A stretch of DNA of 64,000 nt, taken from assembly GCA_028822935.1 (NCBI GenBank), contig JAPKCM010000022.1:1-64000 (forward strand), read 5' to 3'. This DNA comes from Akkermansiaceae bacterium (GTDB lineage Bacteria > Verrucomicrobiota > Verrucomicrobiia > Verrucomicrobiales > Akkermansiaceae). How positions within the stretch are numbered: the stretch's first letter is position 1; each line of letters opens with the position of its first letter. Both the position numbers and the translations under genes were made by a program. Shown here piece by piece: positions 54,815-62,768 of the stretch. The notes below the pieces were generated by a model, which worked only from the letters and a program-made list of their open reading frames with translations, had not been told where the DNA came from and did not search any database.

Positions 54815-56325
54815 TTGGTAAAAAGGGTCGACTGGCGCTGTTTCATCTTCCGAACTCGCTCAGGATACTGGGCTGCGAGATTCTTCTTCTCATTCCGGTC
54901 CTCACTCATGCGATAAAGTTCCGGGGTTCCTTTGCTGTGCAGAACCAGCTTCCAGTCACCCTCCCGAATTGCTTTGGGAAACGCAAGGACCCGACGGGTG
55001 TCCTGCCCGTCCTCGGCACCTTGAAGCACGGAAGCAAAACTCTTTCCTGCCAGCGGGATGAGGTTCCGCTCCTGGAACTGCGAAGGGTAGGGGACTTCAG
55101 CCAGTTCGAGGCAGGTGGGCATGATATCGGCGATATGAGAGAGCCGGTGGGAGATTCGTCCCTTGTCCTTCAGGCCGCGCGGCCACCAGGCGATCAATGG
55201 CGCGGCAATACCGCCTTCGTAGTCGGTGGCCTTGTAGTTCCTGAACGGCGTGTTGCTCAGTGCGGCCAACGCGGGGCCGTGGTTGAGAAAGGTGTCCACG
55301 CTGCCGGGCCGGACGCCAACCGGGACTTTGCTCCCCTTATCAAACATCATCTGGGCACTGGCACCGTTGTCGGACAGGACCAGGATCAGCGTGTTATCGA
55401 GTTTGCCGGCCTTCTTGAGTGCGGCCATGGTATCGGTTAGGCTGCGGTCAATGTTCTCGATCATGGCCGCATGAATCGCCATGCGCTCGACCGCCAGATA
55501 TCCCCCGGCGGCCGGCTTTGCCTTCACCATCGATTCGGGCAGCGTTGTTCCGGCAGGAATCAAACCCTCGTCAATTAGACGCTGCAGTCGCTCCTGCATC
55601 AGCGCCCTACGATCCTGCTTCTGGTAGAACGCCCGATACGGGGCAATGTCCGCCTCCTTCGCCTGCAGCGGCCAGTGCGGCGCGTAGTGGGAGACATAAA
55701 TGAAGAACGGTTTTTCCCGGTCCGCCGTGCCTTCGATATACTCGGCGACAAAGTCCGAAATCAGGTCGGTGGAATACGCTCCCTCCGGTCGCTCCCATTT
55801 CTTGCCGTCTTTGAACCAGGGCGTGTCCTTGGCTTCCTTGAAGTAGTTGCCGGGGCCGCCGCTTGCCGACCCGAGAAACCGATCCGCGCACTTTGCGATG
55901 TCTGCCGGATTGTGCCAGTCATCCGCCGTCACCATGTCAAGCCGCCCGACGGCACAGGTTTCGTAGCCATTGGCCTTGAGTAACTGCATTACCGTCACGC
56001 AGTTCTTCTTCAAGTTGGCGAAGATGCTTTTCCCAGGAGCTTGTCCTACATCCCAAGGATAGCAGCCGGTCATCAAGGAAGCCCGGCTCGGACCGCAGAG
56101 GGCGCAATTGTAGAATTGCGAAAACCGCACCCCCTCGGACGCCAGCCGATCAATCGTGGGCGTCTTGATCTCCCCGCCGTAGCAGCCGAGATCGGAGAAC
56201 CCCATGTCATCCGCCATCACAACGATGACATTCGGTCTGGAGGGCGCATCCGCGGACGCGGCTGTGCCGCAAAAACCGGGTGAGATCCCCAGGCCGAGGA
56301 GCGCTAGATAGAATAGAGTTTTCAT
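54811..56325 (-). CDS. Secreted sulfatase (FGly type) with an altered second active-site motif
   Basis: The 504-residue product has a signal peptide and the metal-binding start RPNVIVVMADDMGFSDLGCYG. The formylglycine motif is intact (C77-G-P-S-R81, followed by ASLMTG), as are SHYAPHWPLQ, VLSDNGAS and NTPFRNYKATDYEGGIA. However, where sulfatases have GKWHLG (active-site Lys and His), this protein reads GYETCAVGRLDMV, with Arg127 and Asp130. That change may alter sulfate binding or specificity. It would desulfate a glycan outside the cytoplasm and is the first gene of the ten-gene run. Its start lies 49 bp after the LTD/CotH giant. Confidence 0.9.
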   Translation of the reverse strand: MKTLFYLALLGLGISPGFCGTAASADAPSRPNVIVVMADDMGFSDLGCYGGEIKTPTIDRLASEGVRFSQFYNCALCGPSRASLMTGCYPWDVGQAPGKSIFANLKKNCVTVMQLLKANGYETCAVGRLDMVTADDWHNPADIAKCADRFLGSASGGPGNYFKEAKDTPWFKDGKKWERPEGAYSTDLISDFVAEYIEGTADREKPFFIYVSHYAPHWPLQAKEADIAPYRAFYQKQDRRALMQERLQRLIDEGLIPAGTTLPESMVKAKPAAGGYLAVERMAIHAAMIENIDRSLTDTMAALKKAGKLDNTLILVLSDNGASAQMMFDKGSKVPVGVRPGSVDTFLNHGPALAALSNTPFRNYKATDYEGGIAAPLIAWWPRGLKDKGRISHRLSHIADIMPTCLELAEVPYPSQFQERNLIPLAGKSFASVLQGAEDGQDTRRVLAFPKAIREGDWKLVLHSKGTPELYRMSEDRNEKKNLAAQYPERVRKMKQRQSTLFTK

Positions 56326-56374
56326 TAAGCGATTATCAGTAATTTGGAAGTAGCGAATGGAGCTGTTTCATCTG

Positions 56375-59300
56375 TTAGTTCTTCGTGACACGCAAGTGGA
56401 CGAAGTTGCGAGATCTGGTGGCTCCTGATTGAGCGCTGCGCCAGGTCTCGGTCGTAGTGCCGTCACCATTTGAAACCGAGCTGACGAAGACGGCGTCTAG
56501 CGGTTGCCACGCGGCGAGACCTGGCGAGAATTCGATCGTGTAGTTCAAATCGCTGGCATCGATCCGCTTGCGGAAGCTGAAGAAGAGGTATTCGCTGGCG
56601 CCGATCACCTGCACGCTGGCGGACGGGTGGTTGGCAGAAGTGGGGTCGGTGCCGTCGCTGCCGGTGGCGTATTCGAGTAGGTTACTGAAGGAGTCAAAGT
56701 CATCATCATCATTCTCTGCGCCAGTGACACCGGTGGCGGCTTTCCAGGCGGCGAATGTCAGACCGAACTCGTCGGCCCCCGGGGTGCCACCGAGCGCAGC
56801 GCTGATCTGCCAGTTTGCGGGGTCGGAGTGCAGCGGGAGTGATTCCGGGTCGATGAGAACGAGGCTGAAACCGTCGCCGTCTGCCGCCGCTGGCCAAGGG
56901 GCGATGTCATCGTAGATGAACTCGATGATCTGTGTGCCCGCCCCAAGCGAGAGCTTCACATTTTCGCCGGCGTTGGAGAGTTTGTCCGGCCCGTATTCAC
57001 CGACAAGCGGGTGACTGTTTCCGTAGCGGTGCTCAAAGCCGGCCCGGCTTCGGGCGAGGATGACGTATCCATCAGCGGGGATCATGCATGAGTCAGGGAA
57101 GTCGAAATCGACACCTTTGGTGAAGCGGAGGTTGGTCATGTCGACCGCCTGAGTGCCGACGTTGCGCATCTCGATCCACTCGAAGTCAGAGCTGGAGAAC
57201 CCGAGCGCCAGCTCCGTTGATGAGGCGTCGGTAGGATGGTACATGAACTCGGAGATGACGAGGCTCTGTTGGAAGAAGGAGACATCGGGACCGCTGACGG
57301 TGAACTCGACAGGATCAGACCAGTGCCCCCAGTTGCCGGTGGTGTCGAGGTGGCGGACGCGGGCGCGGTAGGTGCCCCCTGGTCGGGCGTAGATAAGCGG
57401 GATGTCTTGCGTCGCGTTGAAGCTAGGTAAGATTTCGGAGGTCCATACGTCTTCGATTTCGTAGCGGAAAGGCTCGCCGGAGACGTAGCCGGTCACGCTC
57501 TCATTGTAGATCTCACCGATGCGCCACTGCATCCCACCAAAGGTGCCGCTGCCTTGCGGATCGGAGAAGTTGCTCGACTGGAACGAGAGATCGGTGGAGG
57601 GGAAGCCGGGGGCACCAATGTAAGTGATGATCGGTTTTGCCGGGATGGTGGCTGCCTCACTATTGAGGAAGTTGCGATAGATCGGGTTTGCGGTCTGGTC
57701 GGCGATGTGACCTTTGACGTGGTTGATCATGCCCGCAAATGTTTCTGGCGATGCGGCCTCGTAGTAGTGACCGTGTCCAGCCTTCGTGGCATTGACCTTG
57801 CCGGAGATGAGGATCGGATTGTAATCCCACATGGCGCGATCAGCATCGACGAGCGAAGCGATGCCGGGCGTGTAAATGAATCGGGCACATTCATCGAGGA
57901 CCTTGCCGGTCTGGTCATCATTGAAGAGGAGGTCGAGGATTTCGCGCAGGCGGTTGCGGTAGTCGCGAGCGAAATCCGGGATCGCAAGGACGCGATTGGA
58001 GAGAGGTCCTTGCGTGCCGAGGCCAGTGTAAATGTTCGTCCAGGCCCCGTCGAGGTCCCAGTTGAGGACACGCCAGTTGTCCGCGACGGGGTCGTGGAAA
58101 TAGAAGTAGTTTTTGTTGTGGCCGATGTCGGAGTCGTCGATGGCGGTGGCGATGGCGCGGAAGTTGTAGTAGTCCTCGAGGTTGAGGTTGTCCTCCCACC
58201 ACTGCTGAGTTTGCTGGGACCCCTTGTAGGCGAAGAAGGCATTGAGGTCGGCCTTATTGGTCGGTTGGTCGGGCCCCTGATTGTTCAGCTCGCCGGTGCC
58301 GCTCTCCATTTTGTAAAAGTTGCCGTCGGGGAGGTCGTGCTCCTCGAGGAACTGGCCATCCATCTGTTCGAGCGCCAAGTAGAGGCCCTGGAAGTCGGTG
58401 TCAAACTGCGAGGCGGTCGGGCCGTTTTCGTCGGCGTGTTCGATGATGCGGAAGTGCACGTAGTGGGTCTTTGATGCCGGGTTGCCGGCGAGGTTGTGGA
58501 GTCTGAACCCGCCACATTCGAACAGCCCTTGTTCACCGCGCTGGTTGAAATTGGCATGCTGGACGATGGCAGCAAAGTTCAGCTTCCGCCAGTCGGTGTC
58601 GTACCTTTCTCCATACTGGTCGCGTGCTTCGAAGCGGCGTCCGCGGTTGAAGTCGAACTTCCACATGTTTTTGCCCATGGCGTAGCGCCACACGCCGCCG
58701 CGCGCGCGGAAGCTGATGTGATCGTAGATCCTACCGTCGTAGACGAGCGTGCCTTCCCACAGGTAGTCGCTGCCGGTGTAGCCGCTGGAGGTCGAACTCG
58801 GGATGTGCTGCGAATCCTCGTGTTCCTCGCGCGTGGTGATCAAATGGTAGACGGGCACCTGTTGCTGCACGAGCGGCAGCGCGTTGAAATCGTAAGTGAC
58901 GTCCGGCGCAACGCCCGGTCGGGCGCTACCAGTCCAAGTCGGGATCGTGTCGTAAACGAAGTAGGCGAAGTTCGGCTGCGGGTCGTCGGTGTAGGGACCT
59001 CTGACGTTGGCTCCGAGGGTGTCGGTGGCGTTGATCCGGTAGCGGACCAGGCGGCGGTGGGTCTGCATCGTCCCGGGAAGAATGACGGTGTAGGTGTCGT
59101 CCCCGCCGAGGGCGTCCCCGGTGCTACCGTCGTCGAGCATCGGGACACTGGTCCACTCGGTGTCGTAGCGTGGGTCGGAGAGTTTGATGTAGTCGCCCGG
59201 ATCGACGAGTTGGTATTCAAGGCTGACCTTGGCGACGCCATCGGAATCAGTGACTTTGGCGGTGACGGTGACCGCTTGCGTGCTGGCAGGTTGTTCTGGA

Positions 59301-61801
59301 AGGTGGTTTACTTGACGCATCGCGGGAGGAGCATTATTGGAAAAGACAGTATTCGCAGCGCCGGGCGAGGGATTGGTCGGGGCACCGCCGCCGCTGGAGC
59401 CGGCGAAAACGACCTCAACGTCGGAGGTGGAATCGGAGCTGCCGATGCCGGTGTTGATCAGCTGGACCGCGATGGTGTTGGTGCCTTCAACGAGGTAACT
59501 GGCGGCGCCGGTGACGGTCACTTCCTCGTAGTTGCCGCGCGCCTCGTGGCTGTTGGCGAATCCGCTCGGTGGTGGGAAAGCGATCGTTCCCGGTTCGACG
59601 GAGTAGCGGTGGACCTCGACGCCGTTGATCCAGAGGACGAGTCCGTCGTCGTAGAGAGCGCGGAAGGTGAGGGTGGATGGGACCTGTCCGGCGGAGATGT
59701 TGAACTCGTGGCGCATAAAGACGGTGATGTAATTGTACTGCATGTCGCTCAGCAGAGTCTTGTCGTCGCCGTCGCCGCGCCCGAAGGGTGCCTGGCTGAT
59801 GAGCCACTCGCCGTCGTCGTTCTCATCGTAGCCGTTCTTGGTCCAGTCGTCTCCGCCGGCGTCGTTCGATGGGAAGGTGATTCCCTTGCGGTAGTGCCAC
59901 TGGGTGTCTTCGCGCAAGATGTAGTCTGCGGGTGCGAGGCTGGAGGCGGGGATGTTTCCGGACGATCGCCAGCTGCCACCGAGATCGTTATCGAGACTTG
60001 GATTGATGAGCTCCATCGACGGGCTCGGCTGTTCTCCGACGGTGGGCCATGGCCAGCCAAGCTGGTAGGTGACCTTGTCGATGACGTTTCCGCTGGAGTC
60101 GTTGAGGGTGACGGTTTCACCCTTGTTGCTCAGCTTGCCAACCCACGGGCCGAGTGCGCCGCTGTAGCCGAATAGCGATACCATCACTGCTGGATCTTGG
60201 GCGATGACCAGGTAGCCGCGGGCAGGGATCAACGTGGGGCTCGGTAAGACGAAATCCTCTGCTGGATCGCCCGGGCCTGGGCCGGCCTGGTTGATGCCGC
60301 TGGAGAAGAACCAGGCCGAGACGTCAACTTCGCTATCGGAATTGTTGTAGAGCTCGATGAACTCGCCCCGCCGCGTCTTGTCATCCTCATCAATGTGCAG
60401 CTCGTTGATGACGACGATGCCACTTGAGGCAGCGGGAACCTCAAAGGACAGCACCTGTGGGAGCGATGCGCTCCCGGGAAATGGGTTGCCGGAGAGATCC
60501 TCGAAAGTGCCGGCGTCGATCTCGAGATACAGGCTGGTCATGCTGGAAAGGGGCGGGTCAGGCACGATCGTCACTCTTGCGCCGCTGACCGTCACCTTGG
60601 CGCTGGAGACGTCGATCGTAGCCACCACGGTGTCATCGTCGGTGCGACGGATCACGATGTTGCCGGTGGCCTTTTGAATCGCCTCATCGAAGTTGAGGAG
60701 CAGGCTGGGGTTTGCCGAACCGCCGTAGGCCGGGCTGTCCAGGGTCGCGATGGTGGGTGCAGTCGTGTCGGGCGGGGCGGTGGTGAAGCTCCAGGTGGTG
60801 CTGCCGCTGATCCCCGCGAAGAAATTGTCGGAACCATCCTTAATCGCGGTGGCGTCGATCTGCACGTAGTAGCCGGTGAGCGGCACCAGGTTGTCGGTGG
60901 GGTTGATGCTGACGCTCGCTCCGTTCAGGAGAAGATTCGGCGAGGATTCGACGTCGAAGGCCTCGATCGTTCCGCCGCCGTTCTGGTGGAGCGTGATGGC
61001 TCCCGTGCCGAAGGAGACACCCTCGCTGAAAGTTACGACGAGCTCGGAGAACACGGAAACCTCGGGGGCGTCGTCGGCCGGATCCAGGCTGGCGATGGTC
61101 GGAGGCGTGGTGTCGAGAACGTTAGTGATCTCAAGGTCGTCGAAGAGCACGACGTCGTTGCCGCCGAAGCTGCCGCCTTGTGCAACCTGCGTGAGGCGGA
61201 GCCAGAGGGGATCGCCAGCGGAATGAGCGGAACCCGTGTTCAGGTCAAACGACTTGGTCTCGCTCAGGCCGTTGCCGACGATCGCGACGGTGCCGGAGGT
61301 GTCGACCTGCGAGGCGCCCAGAGCCAACAGACGGGTGCCGTTCGTGGCCAGGCCCGCGATGCCACCCGCCCAGAGCTCGACGGCGTAGTCGCTGTCGGTC
61401 AGAATGCTGCGGTTTCCGACGAGCATCGAGATCGTGATGACCTGGTTGGACGTCCAGGTGTCAATTTGTTGGTAGACGACGCCAGCCGCGTTGGTGTCGC
61501 TGATCAATTCTAGCCATTGATCGCCGCCCGGAGCCGGATTTCCATCTTCTGCGGATAGATCGACGACGAAGCCGCCCAGAGAACCGCCCTCCGCTTCCTC
61601 AAACCAATCGGTAACATTCGTGTCGAAGTTGCCTGAGCTCACCGCAGGATCTTCGAAGCCGCTGTTCACGACAGTTCCTGCGCTTGCTGGAGCCGCTGTG
61701 AGCGTGAGGATGCCTATCGCCGCGGCGAGGGAGAGGGGCGGCATCGCCGGGGTGCGGCGTTCCTTTGTGGAATTGAACGACGTATGGACGGGATGAGTCA
61801 T
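56375..61801 (-). CDS. Giant secreted sandwich-domain / Ig-like / lamin-tail / CotH-kinase protein (1808 aa)
   Basis: The start is ATG 61801 (ATG 61744 is possible). The signal peptide core is SLAAAIGILTLTAAPASA. Residues about 42-235 are the shared N-terminal sandwich module (VVNSGFEDP... YAVELWAGG... VVLFDDLEI). Two Big_5-like Ig domains follow (DTTPPTIASLDPADDA; DTTAPTIATLDSP), then a lamin-tail domain (VVINELHIDEDDKTRRGEF), a jelly-roll-like region (YDDGLVLWINGVEVHRY) and the CotH kinase-like domain (HDLPDGNFYKME, VLNWDLDGAWTN). A second lamin-tail domain (VISEFMYHPTDASS), an Asp-rich segment ending NLLEYATG and the shared C-terminal module close the chain. It is closely similar to the 20265 protein from the first lamin-tail domain onward. 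Confidence 0.85.
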   Translation of the reverse strand: MTHPVHTSFNSTKERRTPAMPPLSLAAAIGILTLTAAPASAGTVVNSGFEDPAVSSGNFDTNVTDWFEEAEGGSLGGFVVDLSAEDGNPAPGGDQWLELISDTNAAGVVYQQIDTWTSNQVITISMLVGNRSILTDSDYAVELWAGGIAGLATNGTRLLALGASQVDTSGTVAIVGNGLSETKSFDLNTGSAHSAGDPLWLRLTQVAQGGSFGGNDVVLFDDLEITNVLDTTPPTIASLDPADDAPEVSVFSELVVTFSEGVSFGTGAITLHQNGGGTIEAFDVESSPNLLLNGASVSINPTDNLVPLTGYYVQIDATAIKDGSDNFFAGISGSTTWSFTTAPPDTTAPTIATLDSPAYGGSANPSLLLNFDEAIQKATGNIVIRRTDDDTVVATIDVSSAKVTVSGARVTIVPDPPLSSMTSLYLEIDAGTFEDLSGNPFPGSASLPQVLSFEVPAASSGIVVINELHIDEDDKTRRGEFIELYNNSDSEVDVSAWFFSSGINQAGPGPGDPAEDFVLPSPTLIPARGYLVIAQDPAVMVSLFGYSGALGPWVGKLSNKGETVTLNDSSGNVIDKVTYQLGWPWPTVGEQPSPSMELINPSLDNDLGGSWRSSGNIPASSLAPADYILREDTQWHYRKGITFPSNDAGGDDWTKNGYDENDDGEWLISQAPFGRGDGDDKTLLSDMQYNYITVFMRHEFNISAGQVPSTLTFRALYDDGLVLWINGVEVHRYSVEPGTIAFPPPSGFANSHEARGNYEEVTVTGAASYLVEGTNTIAVQLINTGIGSSDSTSDVEVVFAGSSGGGAPTNPSPGAANTVFSNNAPPAMRQVNHLPEQPASTQAVTVTAKVTDSDGVAKVSLEYQLVDPGDYIKLSDPRYDTEWTSVPMLDDGSTGDALGGDDTYTVILPGTMQTHRRLVRYRINATDTLGANVRGPYTDDPQPNFAYFVYDTIPTWTGSARPGVAPDVTYDFNALPLVQQQVPVYHLITTREEHEDSQHIPSSTSSGYTGSDYLWEGTLVYDGRIYDHISFRARGGVWRYAMGKNMWKFDFNRGRRFEARDQYGERYDTDWRKLNFAAIVQHANFNQRGEQGLFECGGFRLHNLAGNPASKTHYVHFRIIEHADENGPTASQFDTDFQGLYLALEQMDGQFLEEHDLPDGNFYKMESGTGELNNQGPDQPTNKADLNAFFAYKGSQQTQQWWEDNLNLEDYYNFRAIATAIDDSDIGHNKNYFYFHDPVADNWRVLNWDLDGAWTNIYTGLGTQGPLSNRVLAIPDFARDYRNRLREILDLLFNDDQTGKVLDECARFIYTPGIASLVDADRAMWDYNPILISGKVNATKAGHGHYYEAASPETFAGMINHVKGHIADQTANPIYRNFLNSEAATIPAKPIITYIGAPGFPSTDLSFQSSNFSDPQGSGTFGGMQWRIGEIYNESVTGYVSGEPFRYEIEDVWTSEILPSFNATQDIPLIYARPGGTYRARVRHLDTTGNWGHWSDPVEFTVSGPDVSFFQQSLVISEFMYHPTDASSTELALGFSSSDFEWIEMRNVGTQAVDMTNLRFTKGVDFDFPDSCMIPADGYVILARSRAGFEHRYGNSHPLVGEYGPDKLSNAGENVKLSLGAGTQIIEFIYDDIAPWPAAADGDGFSLVLIDPESLPLHSDPANWQISAALGGTPGADEFGLTFAAWKAATGVTGAENDDDDFDSFSNLLEYATGSDGTDPTSANHPSASVQVIGASEYLFFSFRKRIDASDLNYTIEFSPGLAAWQPLDAVFVSSVSNGDGTTTETWRSAQSGATRSRNFVHLRVTKN
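61138..61670. repeat. Copy A of a 530 bp duplicated coding segment
   Basis: This part of the LTD/CotH gene (sandwich module) is nearly identical at base level, over long stretches, to 62041-62570. Both copies share, for example, CAAACCAATCGGT near 61599 and 62500. The two lie in the same orientation about 900 bp apart. Confidence 0.85.
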
Positions 61802-61856
61802 GCTTTGGTTCTGGAGAGCAGTGGGATGGGGTGTCTGTTGCGGAGGAGATTGGGCG

Positions 61857-61897
61857 AAAAATGCCGCTCCCCGGAAACAATTCGTCCGGAGAGCGGC
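61857..61897 (-). terminator. Rho-independent terminator of the PEP-CTERM gene
   Basis: GCCGCTC (61863-61869) pairs with GAGCGGC (61891-61897); after one mismatch five more inner pairs form. On the minus strand the stem is followed by ATTTTT. It separates the small PEP-CTERM gene from the giant gene downstream. Confidence 0.8.
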
Positions 61898-61941
61898 GTT
61901 GTTGGATTATCCGTTGGAAAAGCGTTTCTGTATCTGGCGAT

Positions 61942-62667
61942 TTATGCAGCCGAACGGCGTCTACGCCGGACGGCGAGCAAGCCTGTGGCCAGAAGGGCCA
62001 ACGTTCCTGTGCCCGGCTCGGGGATGGTGGTGGCGGTAACGTCGTCGAAGAGCACGACGTCGTTGCCGCCGAAGCTGCCGCCGCCTTGGGCGACCTGCGT
62101 GAGACGGAACCAGAGGGGGCCGCTGCCAGTGGGACCAGTGTTCAGGTCAAACGACTTGGTTTCGCTGAGACCGTTGCCAACGATCGCAACGGTGCCGGAG
62201 GTGTCGACCTGCGTGGCCCCCAGAGCCGACAGGCTGGTGCCGTTCGCCGCCGAGCCCGCGCTGCCGCCCGCCCAGAGTTCGACGGCGTAGTCGCTGTCGG
62301 TCAGAATGCCGCGGTTTCCTACGAGCATCGAGATCGTGATGGTCTGATTCGCCGTCCAGGTGTCAATCTGTTGGTAAACGACGCCAGCCGCGTTGGTGTC
62401 GCTGATCAACTCCAGCCATTGATCGTCGACCGGAGTCGGACTTGAAGCTTCTGCGGATAGATCGACGGCGAAGCCGCCCAGAGAACCGCCCTCCGCTTCC
62501 TCAAACCAATCGGTGACATTGGTGTTGAAATTGCCTGTGATGACATCTTCGCTTTCGAAGCCGCCATTCAAAATAGTCGCAGCGCTAGCCGAACTGGCGA
62601 GGGCGAGGAGTCCCATCGCCGCGGCGAGGGACATCGTTGTTGTTCCATTGGGTTGGTTCATTTTCAT
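61942..62667 (-). CDS. PEP-CTERM protein consisting of the shared sandwich module
   Basis: The 241-residue product starts at ATG 62667 (the frame is open to 62709, but this start gives the signal peptide with core SLAAAMGLLALASSASA). The body is a single copy of the sandwich module (LNGGFESED, YQQIDTWTANQTITISMLVG, YAVELWAGG, LWFRLTQVAQGG, VVLFDDVTA). The tail is a canonical PEP-CTERM signal: IPEPGTGTLALLATG followed by RRRRR. Its module is nearly identical to residues 42-235 of the downstream giant, showing recent duplication. It is probably an exported, exosortase-processed carbohydrate- or matrix-binding protein. Confidence 0.88.
   Translation of the reverse strand: MKMNQPNGTTTMSLAAAMGLLALASSASAATILNGGFESEDVITGNFNTNVTDWFEEAEGGSLGGFAVDLSAEASSPTPVDDQWLELISDTNAAGVVYQQIDTWTANQTITISMLVGNRGILTDSDYAVELWAGGSAGSAANGTSLSALGATQVDTSGTVAIVGNGLSETKSFDLNTGPTGSGPLWFRLTQVAQGGGSFGGNDVVLFDDVTATTIPEPGTGTLALLATGLLAVRRRRRSAA
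62041..62570. repeat. Copy B of the 530 bp duplicated coding segment
   Basis: Partner of 61138-61670; here the segment makes up most of the small PEP-CTERM gene. Differences are mainly at third codon positions. Confidence 0.85.
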
Positions 62668-62699
62668 CTTTTTTTTAGTGTTTTTGGGTTGCTGAATAG

Positions 62700-62719
62700 A
62701 ATCGTCCATTCGGACGATT
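62700..62719. other. Perfect 8 bp hairpin upstream of the PEP-CTERM gene
   Basis: AATCGTCC (62700-62707), loop ATTC, GGACGATT (62712-62719). No T-tract follows on either strand. It lies 33 bases before ATG 62667 on the minus strand, so it could be an operator or 5'-leader structure. Confidence 0.4.
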
Positions 62720-62768
62720 TGGATTCGTTGTAAAAAGTAATGTCATTTGGTGTATCACGGAATTGGGA

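Noticed and set aside
58496-60175. 559-codon plus-strand open frame
   Set aside because: It is antisense to the 1808-residue LTD/CotH gene and is rich in Val/Gly/Asp as expected for the complement of high-GC coding DNA; no motif.
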